Assembly: GCA_017468365.1 (NCBI GenBank)
Contig: JAFUIS010000010.1
Coordinates: 62,001-126,000 of the forward strand
DNA from: Oscillospiraceae bacterium
GTDB lineage: Bacteria > Bacillota > Clostridia > Oscillospirales > Ruminococcaceae
Direction of reading: 5' to 3'
Length of the DNA: 64,000 nt
Shown here: in pieces, positions 6,386 through 15,419 of the stretch
Position numbering within the stretch: the stretch's first letter is position 1
How the letters are laid out: the number at the start of each line of letters is the position of its first letter
The notes under the pieces: generated by a model
Told to the model about the DNA's origin: nothing
Seen by the model: the letters and a program-made list of their open reading frames with translations, nothing else
The model's database searches: none
Position numbers and translations under genes: made by a program

Positions 6386-7549
6386 ATGAAAAAGAAAATT
6401 TTAAGCATTTTTATGGCAGTGTTGATGGTTGTTCTTATGCTGCCCACCGTTGCCTTTGCGGACGAAACTTTGCAGGGCGACACAAACAGAAACGGAACTG
6501 TTGACGTTTATATGACCATAAGCGAAGGACAGAACGGCTTTTACGAAACCTATACCGGCGAAGCCCTTTTCCATGCGCTGCTCAAAGTTCCCTATTTCGA
6601 CCTTGCCCTTTACGGACTTGAGCATTATTATTACAACCCGGATTGCTACACCGGAACCCAGCAGCCCGGAACAAAACAGTCCGCCGAAGGCATCGTCACT
6701 TCCATGCATGTATTTATTTACGCAACGGAAAAATACATGCTCGGAGTCGAGGACAAAAATCTCGGCAAGGGAAAATATAACGACGAGCTTTTTAAATATA
6801 TAAGCTGGAGCCAGGGCGCAGGTTCTTCCTTTATGTCCTTCTGGAACGGAAGCACCAACCTCAACTATTATCTTGATTATATGTTCCCTCTCGGAAAACC
6901 CGGCTGGGGTTCCACCAGCGACCAGCAGGCTCTCCACGACGGTTCCAAAATCGATATCCATCTTATCAAGGACCAGGGTGTAATGGGTTCCAGCTACAGC
7001 TGCTTCAAAACCGAAGACGGAACTCTTGATATGGCGGAAATAACTGTTGGAGAAAGCATTACCCTTACCCTTCAGAGAACCCTTTCCGGCTATAACAGCA
7101 CTGCAACTTTCGAAGAACTTCCTGGCGTTGAAGCTTTCTATATTGCAAAGGAAGATTATTCCGTAGACCGGAACGTCGGAACCGAAGGCTGGATTTCCCT
7201 TGGAACCACCGATGAAAACGGAAAGGTAACGATCCCTTCCGATCTTGCCGCAGGAACTTATTATATTTCCTGCCTTGGCGAAGTGATCGGTTCTTCCGAA
7301 CGCGGACCGGCGGCATTTATTCTCAAAGTCAGAAAAACCGCCGCTGATATTATTATCGGCGATGCGGACGGCGACGGATTTGTAACCGCAATAGATGCTT
7401 CCTATGTTCTTCAGAAAGTTGCGGAAACGGAAGTTGAAATTGACGAAACCGCGGCCGACGTTGACGGTGACGGATTTATAACCGCAATAGATGCTTCCTA
7501 TATTCTGCAGTACGTTGCGGAAATCATTGATGAATTCCCCGTTTCCTAA
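6386..7549 (+). CDS. Secreted DUF4430 (transcobalamin-like) protein with C-terminal type I dockerin
   Basis: A 387-residue secreted protein. The start is ATG 6386 with a strong AAGGAAGGAG site; an upstream in-frame TTG at 6353 has none. A signal peptide covers residues 1-26 ending VAFADE. A short DTNRNGTVD loop follows. Residues about 38-195 resemble the DUF4430/transcobalamin C-terminal fold of gut Firmicutes surface proteins (SMHVFIYATEKYM, FMSFWNGSTNLNYYLDYMFP, GWGSTSDQQALHDGSKIDI). A beta-rich middle follows. The C terminus is a dockerin with two calcium loops, DADGDGFVTAIDASYVLQ near 325 and DVDGDGFITAIDASYILQ near 358. It lies under a B12 riboswitch and 27 bases before a cohesin protein, its likely docking partner. 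Corrinoid binding is inferred. Confidence 0.8.
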   Translation: MKKKILSIFMAVLMVVLMLPTVAFADETLQGDTNRNGTVDVYMTISEGQNGFYETYTGEALFHALLKVPYFDLALYGLEHYYYNPDCYTGTQQPGTKQSAEGIVTSMHVFIYATEKYMLGVEDKNLGKGKYNDELFKYISWSQGAGSSFMSFWNGSTNLNYYLDYMFPLGKPGWGSTSDQQALHDGSKIDIHLIKDQGVMGSSYSCFKTEDGTLDMAEITVGESITLTLQRTLSGYNSTATFEELPGVEAFYIAKEDYSVDRNVGTEGWISLGTTDENGKVTIPSDLAAGTYYISCLGEVIGSSERGPAAFILKVRKTAADIIIGDADGDGFVTAIDASYVLQKVAETEVEIDETAADVDGDGFITAIDASYILQYVAEIIDEFPVS

Positions 7550-7576
7550 AAAAACGGGCAGTAAAGGAGAATTAAA

Positions 7577-10500
7577 ATGAAAAAATTCTTGTCAATGCTT
7601 CTTGCCGTTCTTATGGTTGTGGGAATGTTTCCCATGACCGCTCTTGCGGCGGAGGTTCCGGCGGAACTCAATATTGCAGAAATTTCTGCAGGCGATGCTT
7701 TTGAAAAAGGCGAAACTCTTAAATTTTCCAAATGGGGAATGGAAGGCTATTCCGCACCCAGCTGGATTGCAACCGTTCCCGCGGGGACCGAAACCGTTAA
7801 AATCACCTATAAAAGCGACGACGTTCCCACTTACAGCGGAAAAATTTCCGGCGGCTGGCTCAGCTATAACGAAGAAGCCGGAGCTTACGATATGGGCGGC
7901 AAAGACCTTCCTTATGAAGAAGTAAGCGGCGGTTATGCAATTACCCTTGACGTAAAATCCATGATTGAAAACGGAAACTATTACGTAAAATACGACCGCA
8001 ATTATGTAGAACAATATGCTCTCGGCTTTAAATATGCTGAAGAAGTTTCCGGACCGAAAATCACTCTTTCCACCGATGCTGAATCCCTTGCGGTCGGCGA
8101 TAAATTCGCCGTTACCGCAACTCTTTCCGGCAACGAAGGATTCAACGCAATCACCCTTAAGCTCGATTGGAACGATTCCGCAGTTGAATTCACCGGATTC
8201 AACGTAATCGAGGAAGACGGCGAAAAATATCTTGATTCCGAACTTGCGGACGTAAGAAACCTTACCCTTGAATTCAACCAGGACAAAGGTATTGTTACCG
8301 CGGCAAGAACTTCCGACACCACGTTTAACGGCGTTCTTTTTGTTGCAAACTTTGAAGTTACCGGCAACGGCAAAGCGGAAATTTCCCTTAAAAAAGAATT
8401 CCCGGATTTTGTTTTTGCAAACGCAGCAGGCACCGAAACAAAAGTGAACTTTGACGAAACCGACGTTGAAGGACTTGGTCCTGTTGTTCCCGCAACCTCC
8501 GTCACTCTTAACAAAACCGAACTTTCTCTTGAAGAAGGCGGCGCAAACTATCTTCTTACCGCAACCGTTGAACCTTCCGATTCCACCGACAGCGTTGTTT
8601 TCGCTTCCAGCGATGAAAACGTTGCAACCGTTACCAAAGGCGGCAACGTTGTTTCCGTAAAACCCGGCACCGCAACCATCACCGTAACCGCAGGTTCTGT
8701 TTCCGCGGAATGTGTTGTAACCGTAACTCCGGAAGCAAACATCATCAAAAAAACGCCCAATAACTACAGCGATTATGTCGATGCAGAAATGACCGGCGTA
8801 AAATCCATCCAGTTTGGCGGCGAAACCCTTGAAGTCAGAAACATCTATAAAGTAACCCTTGCGGGTCACGAAGAATGCTATATCCAGTGCAGCAAATCCG
8901 ACATGTCCAGCTCCCATGCGGGATACACTCTTGACGGAACCCATGTTATGGGCGACGCAACCTGGGGAACCGGTTTCGGCAGCACTTATTTCAACGGCTC
9001 CTATGGTTACAAAACAAAAGATTATATCGTTTCCTATGATGATCTCAAAGCCGCAGTCGGCGAAGAGAACATGGATAAACTCGGCGTTACCGAAGAGGAT
9101 AAGCTCGCTGTTCTTGTTTTCAAAAAAGTTGGCGCATCCTTCAACTACGTTATTCTTTTCGATATTGACCCCGTTGCTCTTGAAGGAATTTCCATCGACG
9201 AAAAAACCGAAATCGATAAAGGCAGCACCAAAGAACTTAAAGTTACTTTCAATCCTTCCGGTGCGGACGAAGTTGTAACCTGGAAGTCCTCCGATGAATC
9301 CGTTGCAACCGTTGATGAAAACGGCGTTGTAACCGCTGTTAAAAACGGCAAGGCAACCATCACCGCAACAGCAGGCGAATTTTCCGATACCTGCGAAGTA
9401 ACCGTAAGAACTTCGATCAAAAACATTCCTTCCAACGGCGACTACCGCGGAAACGTTACCGGAATCTATGTTTCCGGCGTTGAAGTTGACGGATATAAAT
9501 GGGAGGATAAAACCCTTACCGTTTACGTTGACAAAACCACCAACGCAACCGCAACCGTTGTTTTCGACTGGTCCTACAGCTATTATCGGAACCAGGTTAG
9601 CACCTATGAGGTTGAAGTCAAAAACGGCGAAGGATACCTTGATGAATTCCGTGAATACGGCGATTGGGTAGTTAAATTTGCTCCCACCGTTCCCACCACC
9701 GTTCTTACCGTTGAATCCGAAGCAACCATCGTAAAGGGCTATGAAAAAACTCTTACCGCAACCCGCAACGAAGACACAACCGACAATATGAGCTGGTCCT
9801 CTTCCGATGAAAGCATTGCAACCGTTGATAAAAATGGTAAAGTAAGAGGCATTTCCGAAGGCAAGGCAACCATTACCGTAAAATCCGGCGATCTTGAAGC
9901 TTCCTGCGAAGTTACCGTAATCCTTGTTCACGCAGAATCCGTTAAAATCGTCGGCGACGGCATTGAAAACGGAAAGCTCAGAGTCCTCAAAGGCAAACAG
10001 ATTCAGCTTTCCGAAGTTACCGAACCCGAAGAACATACTGACGAAATCAAATGGAGTTCTTCCAATACCGAAGTTCTCTCCGTACTCGAATGGGCACCCG
10101 GATATTTCAACGCAATAGCTCCCGGCACCTCAACCGTTACCGTAACTGTCGGCGAAGTCAACGCTTCCATCGAAGTTGAAGTTTATGAAGCTCCCGTTGA
10201 AAAAATCACCCTTGATAAAACCGAAGTGACTATTCTTACCGTTGAAACCCTTGTTCTCAACGCAACCACCGACCCCGCTGAACACACTGACGGCAATATC
10301 GAATGGAGTTCTTCCGACGAAACCGTTGTAACCGCAGCAAGGGGAACAAAAACAAGCGGAACCGTAACCCCCGTAGGCGTCGGCGAAGCAACCGTTACCG
10401 CAAAAGTCGGCAATGCTTCCGCAACCTGCAAAGTAACCGTCAAAGAGCCGGAAGAAAACACCGTTATCTGGAAATATGACGGCAACACAATGAACGGCTG

Positions 10501-11527
10501 GCCTCAGCATATGAGCTCTTCCTACGGCATTGGCGCTCTTGTTATGAACGGCACAAAATTTGATTCCGTAGCCGAAGAAAACGGCGTTCAGATCGTAACT
10601 CTTCCCCATGCAACCGCAAAAGACGCAGAAATCAGCCTTAAAGCTTATGCCTGCGGCAGGTACCCGAACTATCTCGGTGTAAACTGGCACGAAGGCGAAG
10701 TAAACCCCCAGAGCTGGAATGACTATGCCAACGAACTTGAACATACCGTCAAACTTGTTGACGGCGAAGCAACCCTTAAAATCCGCGCATACAAAGCTTC
10801 CGGCGCCGGCGCTTCCAGAGAAGGCACCAAGACCTTCAAATTCGTAATCGACGGCGAATGCACATTCGATCAGAAAGTCGCAAGCGAAGAACATCTTGCA
10901 ACCGAAGCAACCTGCACCGAAGCCGCAACTTATTATATGAGCTGCGTTTGCGGAGCAAACGGAACCGAAACCGAACCTTTCTCTTACGGCAAGCCCCTTG
11001 ACCACGATTGGGGCGAACCTGAATATAAATGGGCGGACGACGGTTCTTCCTGCGAAGCAAAACGCGTTTGCAACAGAAACCGGCAGCATGTTGAAAACGC
11101 GAAAGCAACCGAAATAAAATCCGAAGTCGCAAAACCCGCAACCTGCTCCGCAATGGGTGACACCAGATATGAAGCAATCTTTGAGGAAAACTGGGCTCAC
11201 GATTATAAAGCAATCACCGATATCCCCGTTGATGAAGATGCTCACGAATGGGGCGAATGGAAGGTTGTAAAAGAAGCAACCTATTCCGAAGAAGGTCTTA
11301 TGACTCGCGAATGCAAACTTTGCGAAGACGGCTATGAGGAAAAAGTTATTCCGAAGATCCTTAAACCCTCTGCCGCCGAAGACCCCATCACCATCGTTCT
11401 TCCCGGCAGCAAAACCGAAGATGAATCCAACCCCAACACCGGCGCACCGGTATTTGACCTTACCGCAGCAGGAATTGTTGTTCTTGCAGCAACTTCCGCC
11501 GCTCTTGAAATCAAACGCAGAAAATAA
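7577..11527 (+). CDS. Cell-wall scaffold protein: cohesin, Ig-like (BIG2) repeats and NPNTG sorting signal
   Basis: A 1316-residue surface protein. A signal peptide covers residues 1-25. After an N-terminal beta domain comes a cohesin-type domain at about 157-300 (ITLSTDAESLAVGDKFAVTA, GFNAITLKLDWNDSAVEFTG). BIG2-type Ig-like repeats follow near 302-385, 533-613, 712-782, 785-870 and 875-960, each with SSDExVATV and a TITV core. Around 965-1130 there is a beta domain ending in TKTFKFVIDGE, then two Cys-rich segments with CxC/CxxC pairs (about 1105-1250). The end is NPNTG at 1285, a hydrophobic segment and KRRK, a sortase signal of NPxTG type. It follows the dockerin gene by 27 bases, so the pair probably assemble on the wall. 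A sortase B gene is at 34 kb. Confidence 0.82.
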   Translation: MKKFLSMLLAVLMVVGMFPMTALAAEVPAELNIAEISAGDAFEKGETLKFSKWGMEGYSAPSWIATVPAGTETVKITYKSDDVPTYSGKISGGWLSYNEEAGAYDMGGKDLPYEEVSGGYAITLDVKSMIENGNYYVKYDRNYVEQYALGFKYAEEVSGPKITLSTDAESLAVGDKFAVTATLSGNEGFNAITLKLDWNDSAVEFTGFNVIEEDGEKYLDSELADVRNLTLEFNQDKGIVTAARTSDTTFNGVLFVANFEVTGNGKAEISLKKEFPDFVFANAAGTETKVNFDETDVEGLGPVVPATSVTLNKTELSLEEGGANYLLTATVEPSDSTDSVVFASSDENVATVTKGGNVVSVKPGTATITVTAGSVSAECVVTVTPEANIIKKTPNNYSDYVDAEMTGVKSIQFGGETLEVRNIYKVTLAGHEECYIQCSKSDMSSSHAGYTLDGTHVMGDATWGTGFGSTYFNGSYGYKTKDYIVSYDDLKAAVGEENMDKLGVTEEDKLAVLVFKKVGASFNYVILFDIDPVALEGISIDEKTEIDKGSTKELKVTFNPSGADEVVTWKSSDESVATVDENGVVTAVKNGKATITATAGEFSDTCEVTVRTSIKNIPSNGDYRGNVTGIYVSGVEVDGYKWEDKTLTVYVDKTTNATATVVFDWSYSYYRNQVSTYEVEVKNGEGYLDEFREYGDWVVKFAPTVPTTVLTVESEATIVKGYEKTLTATRNEDTTDNMSWSSSDESIATVDKNGKVRGISEGKATITVKSGDLEASCEVTVILVHAESVKIVGDGIENGKLRVLKGKQIQLSEVTEPEEHTDEIKWSSSNTEVLSVLEWAPGYFNAIAPGTSTVTVTVGEVNASIEVEVYEAPVEKITLDKTEVTILTVETLVLNATTDPAEHTDGNIEWSSSDETVVTAARGTKTSGTVTPVGVGEATVTAKVGNASATCKVTVKEPEENTVIWKYDGNTMNGWPQHMSSSYGIGALVMNGTKFDSVAEENGVQIVTLPHATAKDAEISLKAYACGRYPNYLGVNWHEGEVNPQSWNDYANELEHTVKLVDGEATLKIRAYKASGAGASREGTKTFKFVIDGECTFDQKVASEEHLATEATCTEAATYYMSCVCGANGTETEPFSYGKPLDHDWGEPEYKWADDGSSCEAKRVCNRNRQHVENAKATEIKSEVAKPATCSAMGDTRYEAIFEENWAHDYKAITDIPVDEDAHEWGEWKVVKEATYSEEGLMTRECKLCEDGYEEKVIPKILKPSAAEDPITIVLPGSKTEDESNPNTGAPVFDLTAAGIVVLAATSAALEIKRRK

Positions 11528-11557
11528 AATTCCTTCCTTTTAAAATCCCGCAAAACG

Positions 11558-11592
11558 AAAAGGGGCCCTGCATTTTTGCAGGGCCCCTTTTC
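11558..11592 (+). terminator. Terminator of the surface-protein operon
   Basis: Arms AAAAGGGGCCCTGCA and TGCAGGGCCCCTTTT surround a short T-rich loop; the 3' arm ends in T. It is a very stable hairpin. Confidence 0.9.
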
Positions 11593-11617
11593 TGTTTAAA
11601 GTATTAAACTTTATCGA

Positions 11618-11734
11618 ATGCTTCATATAGGTATCACAAAGGCATCAAATACGCTTTTCCGGCAAAAACGAGGTGATTTGTACTTTGCTGAAAAGTGCGT
11701 TGTCAAGCCAAAATCCGGCTCAAAACGGAGATAA
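11618..11734 (+). other. Short open frame in the right end of the island, unassigned
   Basis: A 38-codon frame from ATG to TAA with a basic C terminus (KPKSGSKRR). No ribosome site and no recognised family. It could be the tail of a lost element gene. The remaining 11593-11759 sequence shows nothing else. Confidence 0.2.
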
Positions 11735-11759
11735 AAGTCCGGATTCGGTTCAGGCTTTT

Positions 11760-11832
11760 CAGTTCTCCAAACATTAATCGTTTTCAAGAGAATGTTCAGT
11801 AACCTCACCTTCGGGTGGGGTTCTTTTTTTGT
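11760..11832. repeat. Direct repeat copy B: rpsI 3' end plus terminator (attR-like)
   Basis: Matches 4189-4260 with two mismatches and one T insertion. It still reads QFSK-His-stop in the S9 frame and keeps the TTCG terminator hairpin (11800-11830). No other part of rpsI precedes it, so it is a displaced gene end, as expected for the far attachment site of an integrated element. 11833-11940 holds nothing recognisable. Confidence 0.8.
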
Positions 11833-11945
11833 TCTGCGCTTCGATCGGAATTTTGCTTTTTTCTTTGCTCCACGAAACACTGTACGCGATACACGTACAA
11901 AACAAGAAGTATATTACAAAACATGATAAAATAAACAAAAAGCTA

Positions 11946-11974
11946 TTGCATTATTCTGTCGAAAGAAGTATCAT
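11946..11974 (+). promoter_or_regulatory. Probable promoter for the EAL gene
   Basis: TTGCAT at 11946-11951, 17 bases, TATCAT at 11969-11974, about 70 bases before the GTG start. Confidence 0.6.
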
Positions 11975-12044
11975 GAAATAAAATACAAAAAAATAATAAA
12001 ATTATGCAAAAATATACATGTTTTTGGGAAAAGGAGGAAATTTT

Positions 12045-13967
12045 GTGATTTACGTTGGCGATTATTTCGCCCTCATTCTTGTGGCAATTTTGTTTCTCTT
12101 CTTCATCGATACAAAAACAAGTTTGCGTTATATGTCCGCCTCGAGCAAACTTTATATCTCGTCTTTGCTCATGACCGCAGCCACCGCGGTGACGGATCTT
12201 CTTTCTATTTATATGCTCAGCAAAGGCTGGTTTCCGCTTTGGCAGAACGTACTCGTGAATACTGCATATTTTATCTTCGGTGTCCTGGCGGTAACTTCCA
12301 TTGCACTTTATATGTTCACCCGAATTCTTGAGCATACCCACGAAAAACACTGTATGCGTCGGGCACACATCGGACTTGCCGCCGCGGTAAGTATTTACGT
12401 TGTTGTCGCCGTTGCAAACATTTGGACCGGCTGGATATTCAGCTTTGACGAAATCGGAAACTACGTTCGGGGACCGCTCAATTCCTTCGGTTATATAATC
12501 GCTTTGGGCGAAATGGCAATGGTCATCATCTGTTTTCTCAGGAACAAAAAGACCGCCGGCGGAACCGTGTGGAGAGTTATTTCTATGATTTGCCCGATAA
12601 TTCCGCTTTGCGTTTTGGTCAACCACCTTGCGCCGGAAATCATGATGAACAGCTTTATACTCGCGCTTGTTGACGGTGTACTTTTCATCGCTTATCAGGG
12701 CCAGCGTCACGGTGTTCATTCTCTTACAAAGCTCAACGACCGCTACCGCTTTTTCACCGAGGTGGATTACCGTATCGGAAAAGGCGAACCTTTCCAGATT
12801 TTCCTTATAAACCTCAAAAATTTTGGTACCATAAACCAAAAATTCGGAAACAACTTCGGCGACGAAATTCTTTATCACTTTGCCTTTGCCCTTGAAAGTC
12901 TTCTTCCGGGCAGCATGACCTTCCATATGAACGGAACGGTTTTCGCAATGGTAATGCGCTATACTTACCAGAGTACCTCCGAAAAACAGTGCGGTGTTGT
13001 GCTCGATTTTATGGAAAAAGGAATAGAATTTACCGGTCACCAGATAAATTTTGATTACAGCGTTGCCCATTACGTTGCCGACGGCGAAGAAAAATCCGCC
13101 AGCGACCTTTATGAAACCCTTGAATATTCCGCGGCAAAAGCCAGAAGAATGAATCACCGCTATATTCGTTGCGGAAGCGAAGACAGTGCCGAAATGGCAA
13201 GAAAACGTTATATCATCGAAAAACTTCGCAACATCGACCGCGAGCACGGTTATGAAGTTTGGTTCCAGCCCACGAAATGCCTTGCTACCGAAAAATTCTG
13301 CTCCATGGAAGCGCTTGTCCGCCTTAGGGATACCGACGGAAAACTTATCAGTCCCGGCGAATTCATTCCCATTGCGGAACAGACCGGAATGATATCCCCG
13401 GTAACCTGGTTCGTTGTGGAAGAAGTTTGCCATATCCTCAAAACCAATCCGGAATTTGACAATGTCAGCGTTTCCATAAACGTTCCACAGACCCAGTTCT
13501 TTGAAAAAGGCTTTATTCCCCGTTTTACCGGAATAGTCGACCAGGCGGGAATAGACCACAGAAGGATCTGTATTGAGTTCACCGAGCGCACCCTTCTCGA
13601 TAACTTTGGTCAGACCATGGAGATAATGACCCAGCTTACTCAGGAAGGTTTTCGCTTCTATCTGGATGACTTCGGCGTGGGTTATTCAAACTTCAACTGT
13701 CTGCTCCAGCTTCCGTTCCAGGTCATAAAACTTGACCCATGCCTTGTCCGTACCGGAAAAGACGGCAAAAAAGATTATTCCACCCTCGGAACTCTTACGG
13801 ATCTTTTCCACGGAATGGATCTTATCGTAATTGCCGAAGGCGCCGAAACCGAAGAAGAGGTAAAGCTTCTTACCGAAAACGGCGTTGACAGAATTCAGGG
13901 TTTTGCCCTTGCAAGACCTATGCCGGTGGAAAAGCTTCTTGAATTTTACGGTGAAAAAGAAAACTGA
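12045..13967 (+). CDS. Membrane-bound EAL-domain cyclic-di-GMP phosphodiesterase with degenerate GGDEF
   Basis: A 640-residue protein; the start chosen is GTG 12045, seven bases after AAGGAGG, rather than ATG 12018. Six or seven membrane helices fill residues 1-220. A GGDEF-like domain follows in which the signature is replaced by FGDEI, so cyclase activity is unlikely. The C-terminal EAL domain keeps the catalytic set: MEALVRLRD near 420, SINVPQTQF, EFTERTL, DDFGVGYSNF, VIKLD, AEGAETEEE and QGFALARPMP. It should hydrolyse c-di-GMP at the membrane, with the GGDEF remnant as a possible GTP sensor. It is monocistronic between a promoter and a terminator. Confidence 0.9.
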   Translation: MIYVGDYFALILVAILFLFFIDTKTSLRYMSASSKLYISSLLMTAATAVTDLLSIYMLSKGWFPLWQNVLVNTAYFIFGVLAVTSIALYMFTRILEHTHEKHCMRRAHIGLAAAVSIYVVVAVANIWTGWIFSFDEIGNYVRGPLNSFGYIIALGEMAMVIICFLRNKKTAGGTVWRVISMICPIIPLCVLVNHLAPEIMMNSFILALVDGVLFIAYQGQRHGVHSLTKLNDRYRFFTEVDYRIGKGEPFQIFLINLKNFGTINQKFGNNFGDEILYHFAFALESLLPGSMTFHMNGTVFAMVMRYTYQSTSEKQCGVVLDFMEKGIEFTGHQINFDYSVAHYVADGEEKSASDLYETLEYSAAKARRMNHRYIRCGSEDSAEMARKRYIIEKLRNIDREHGYEVWFQPTKCLATEKFCSMEALVRLRDTDGKLISPGEFIPIAEQTGMISPVTWFVVEEVCHILKTNPEFDNVSVSINVPQTQFFEKGFIPRFTGIVDQAGIDHRRICIEFTERTLLDNFGQTMEIMTQLTQEGFRFYLDDFGVGYSNFNCLLQLPFQVIKLDPCLVRTGKDGKKDYSTLGTLTDLFHGMDLIVIAEGAETEEEVKLLTENGVDRIQGFALARPMPVEKLLEFYGEKEN

Positions 13968-13980
13968 ATACTGAGTGAAT

Positions 13981-14019
13981 AAAAGAGGCTCCCCCTGTTT
14001 TTATCGGAGGAGCCTTTTA
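13981..14019 (+). terminator. Terminator after the EAL gene
   Basis: AAAAGAGGCTCC pairs with GGAGCCTTTT around a 15-base loop; a T-rich tail follows. Confidence 0.75.
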
Positions 14020-14089
14020 TATTAACTATACTTATTAATATTAGCAAAAAATAAATAATAAATATTCTAAATTTTGTATATATTAGCTA

Positions 14090-14118
14090 TTAACATTTTT
14101 GTTGATTTGTGATACTAT
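14090..14118 (+). promoter_or_regulatory. Probable promoter of the liv operon
   Basis: TTAACA at 14090-14095, 17 bases, TACTAT at 14113-14118, 40 bases before the start of the binding protein gene. Confidence 0.65.
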
Positions 14119-14158
14119 TTGTTTAATCACTTTAAATCGTTGAAAAGAGGTTAAAAAG

Positions 14159-15316
14159 ATGAAAACCATTACCAGAAAAATCCTTGCAGTTGCTCTGGCC
14201 CTTGTTATGGTTATGAGTTTTGCTGCCTGTTCCGGCGGCGCAAATTACACTGAGGAAAACACCGAATATATCATCGGCGTTTCCGGTCCCCTTACCGGTG
14301 CTGCAGCAGTTTACGGCGTTGCAGTTCAGAACTCCGCACAGATGGCTGTTGACGAAATCAACGCAAACGGCGGCCTTAACGGTGTTACCTTCAAATTCAT
14401 CGCAACCGATGATACTAATGATGCAACCAAAGTTACCGCAAACTATGCTTCCATGTATGAAGGCGGAATGCAGGTTTCCCTCGGCTGCGTAACTACCGCT
14501 CCCGGTCTTGAATTCAAACAGCTTTCCGTTGAAGACAATATATTCTTTCTTACTCCCTCCGCTTCCGGTGATAAGATCCCGGAATTTGAAAACGGCTATC
14601 AGATGTGCTTTGCAGACGGCAATCAGGGTAAAGTTGCAGCAGATTACGTAAACTCCCTCGGTCTTTCCGAAATCGGTATTTTCTATAAATCCGACGACGC
14701 ATATTCCAACGGCATTTTTGAACAGTTCAAAGAAAACCTTGATCCTTCTATTGCAACCGTTGAAACCGTTTTTACCGGCGAAGCTTCCGACTTTTCTTCC
14801 CAGATTTCTTCCCTTAAAGACTGCTCCTTCATCTTCATGCCCATCTATTATCAGCCTGCTTCCATCTTTATGACCCAGGCAAAAGGCATTATTGCAGATG
14901 ACGCTGTTTATTATGGCTGCGACGGCTTTGACGGTCTTGCAGGTCAGTTCGAAGACTTCTCTGTAATTCCTCAGGAAGTTTCCATGCTTTCTCACTTCGA
15001 TTCCAATGCAACCGAAGGCATGGCAGCAGAATACATCGCAAAATATACCGAAAAATTCGGAACCGATACCCTTAACCAGTTCGGTGCTTCCGCATACGAC
15101 TGCGTTTACGCAATCTACTATGCAATGGAAGAAGCAATTGCTGAAGGCGAAACCATTGACGTTACCATTTCCGCTTCCGACCTTTGCGATATTCTTAAAG
15201 CACAGTTCAACAGCGGCTTCAGCTACAGCGGCGTAACCGGCGAAAACATCACCTGGGATGAAAACGGATATGTTGCAAAAATCGCTGTAAAATACACCCT
15301 CAAAGAAGCTAACTGA
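14159..15316 (+). CDS. livJ: Branched-chain amino-acid ABC transporter substrate-binding lipoprotein
   Basis: A 385-residue periplasmic-binding-protein-like lipoprotein. The signal peptide ends in a lipobox (SFAAC, Cys at 23), so it is tethered outside the membrane. The type I fold starts IIGVSGPLTGAAAVYGVAVQNSAQMAVDEINANGG, the classic Leu/Ile/Val-binding signature, and continues with KFIATDDTNDATKVTANYASMYE and ADYVNSLGLSEIGIFYKSDDAYSNG. It is followed by two permease and two ATPase genes in the standard liv order. Ligand could be leucine, isoleucine, valine or another amide; the sequence does not decide. Confidence 0.93.
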   Translation: MKTITRKILAVALALVMVMSFAACSGGANYTEENTEYIIGVSGPLTGAAAVYGVAVQNSAQMAVDEINANGGLNGVTFKFIATDDTNDATKVTANYASMYEGGMQVSLGCVTTAPGLEFKQLSVEDNIFFLTPSASGDKIPEFENGYQMCFADGNQGKVAADYVNSLGLSEIGIFYKSDDAYSNGIFEQFKENLDPSIATVETVFTGEASDFSSQISSLKDCSFIFMPIYYQPASIFMTQAKGIIADDAVYYGCDGFDGLAGQFEDFSVIPQEVSMLSHFDSNATEGMAAEYIAKYTEKFGTDTLNQFGASAYDCVYAIYYAMEEAIAEGETIDVTISASDLCDILKAQFNSGFSYSGVTGENITWDENGYVAKIAVKYTLKEAN

Positions 15317-15360
15317 TTTTGTCGGCTTAAGAATAACAAAATAAAAGAATGAACCATATT

Positions 15361-15388
15361 TTGCCGGTGCAGGATTCTGCCCCGGCAA
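15361..15388 (+). terminator. Intercistronic hairpin between livJ and livH
   Basis: TTGCCGG-GCAG pairs with CTGC-CCGGCAA without a proper T-run. Such hairpins after a binding-protein gene commonly raise its mRNA level over the permease genes; here this is inference. Confidence 0.5.
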
Positions 15389-15419
15389 TTTATGCTAATT
15401 AAAAGTAGTAGGAATTTTT

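Noticed and set aside
7592..10036. A long open frame on the minus strand opposite the cohesin protein gene
   Set aside because: It is a shadow of the repetitive GC-biased codons of the real gene: composition dominated by Gly, Phe, Val and Asn, no ribosome site, no domain.
11943..13559. A 538-residue minus-strand frame opposite the EAL protein gene
   Set aside because: Low-complexity shadow with no family; the plus-strand frame has the full EAL motif set.
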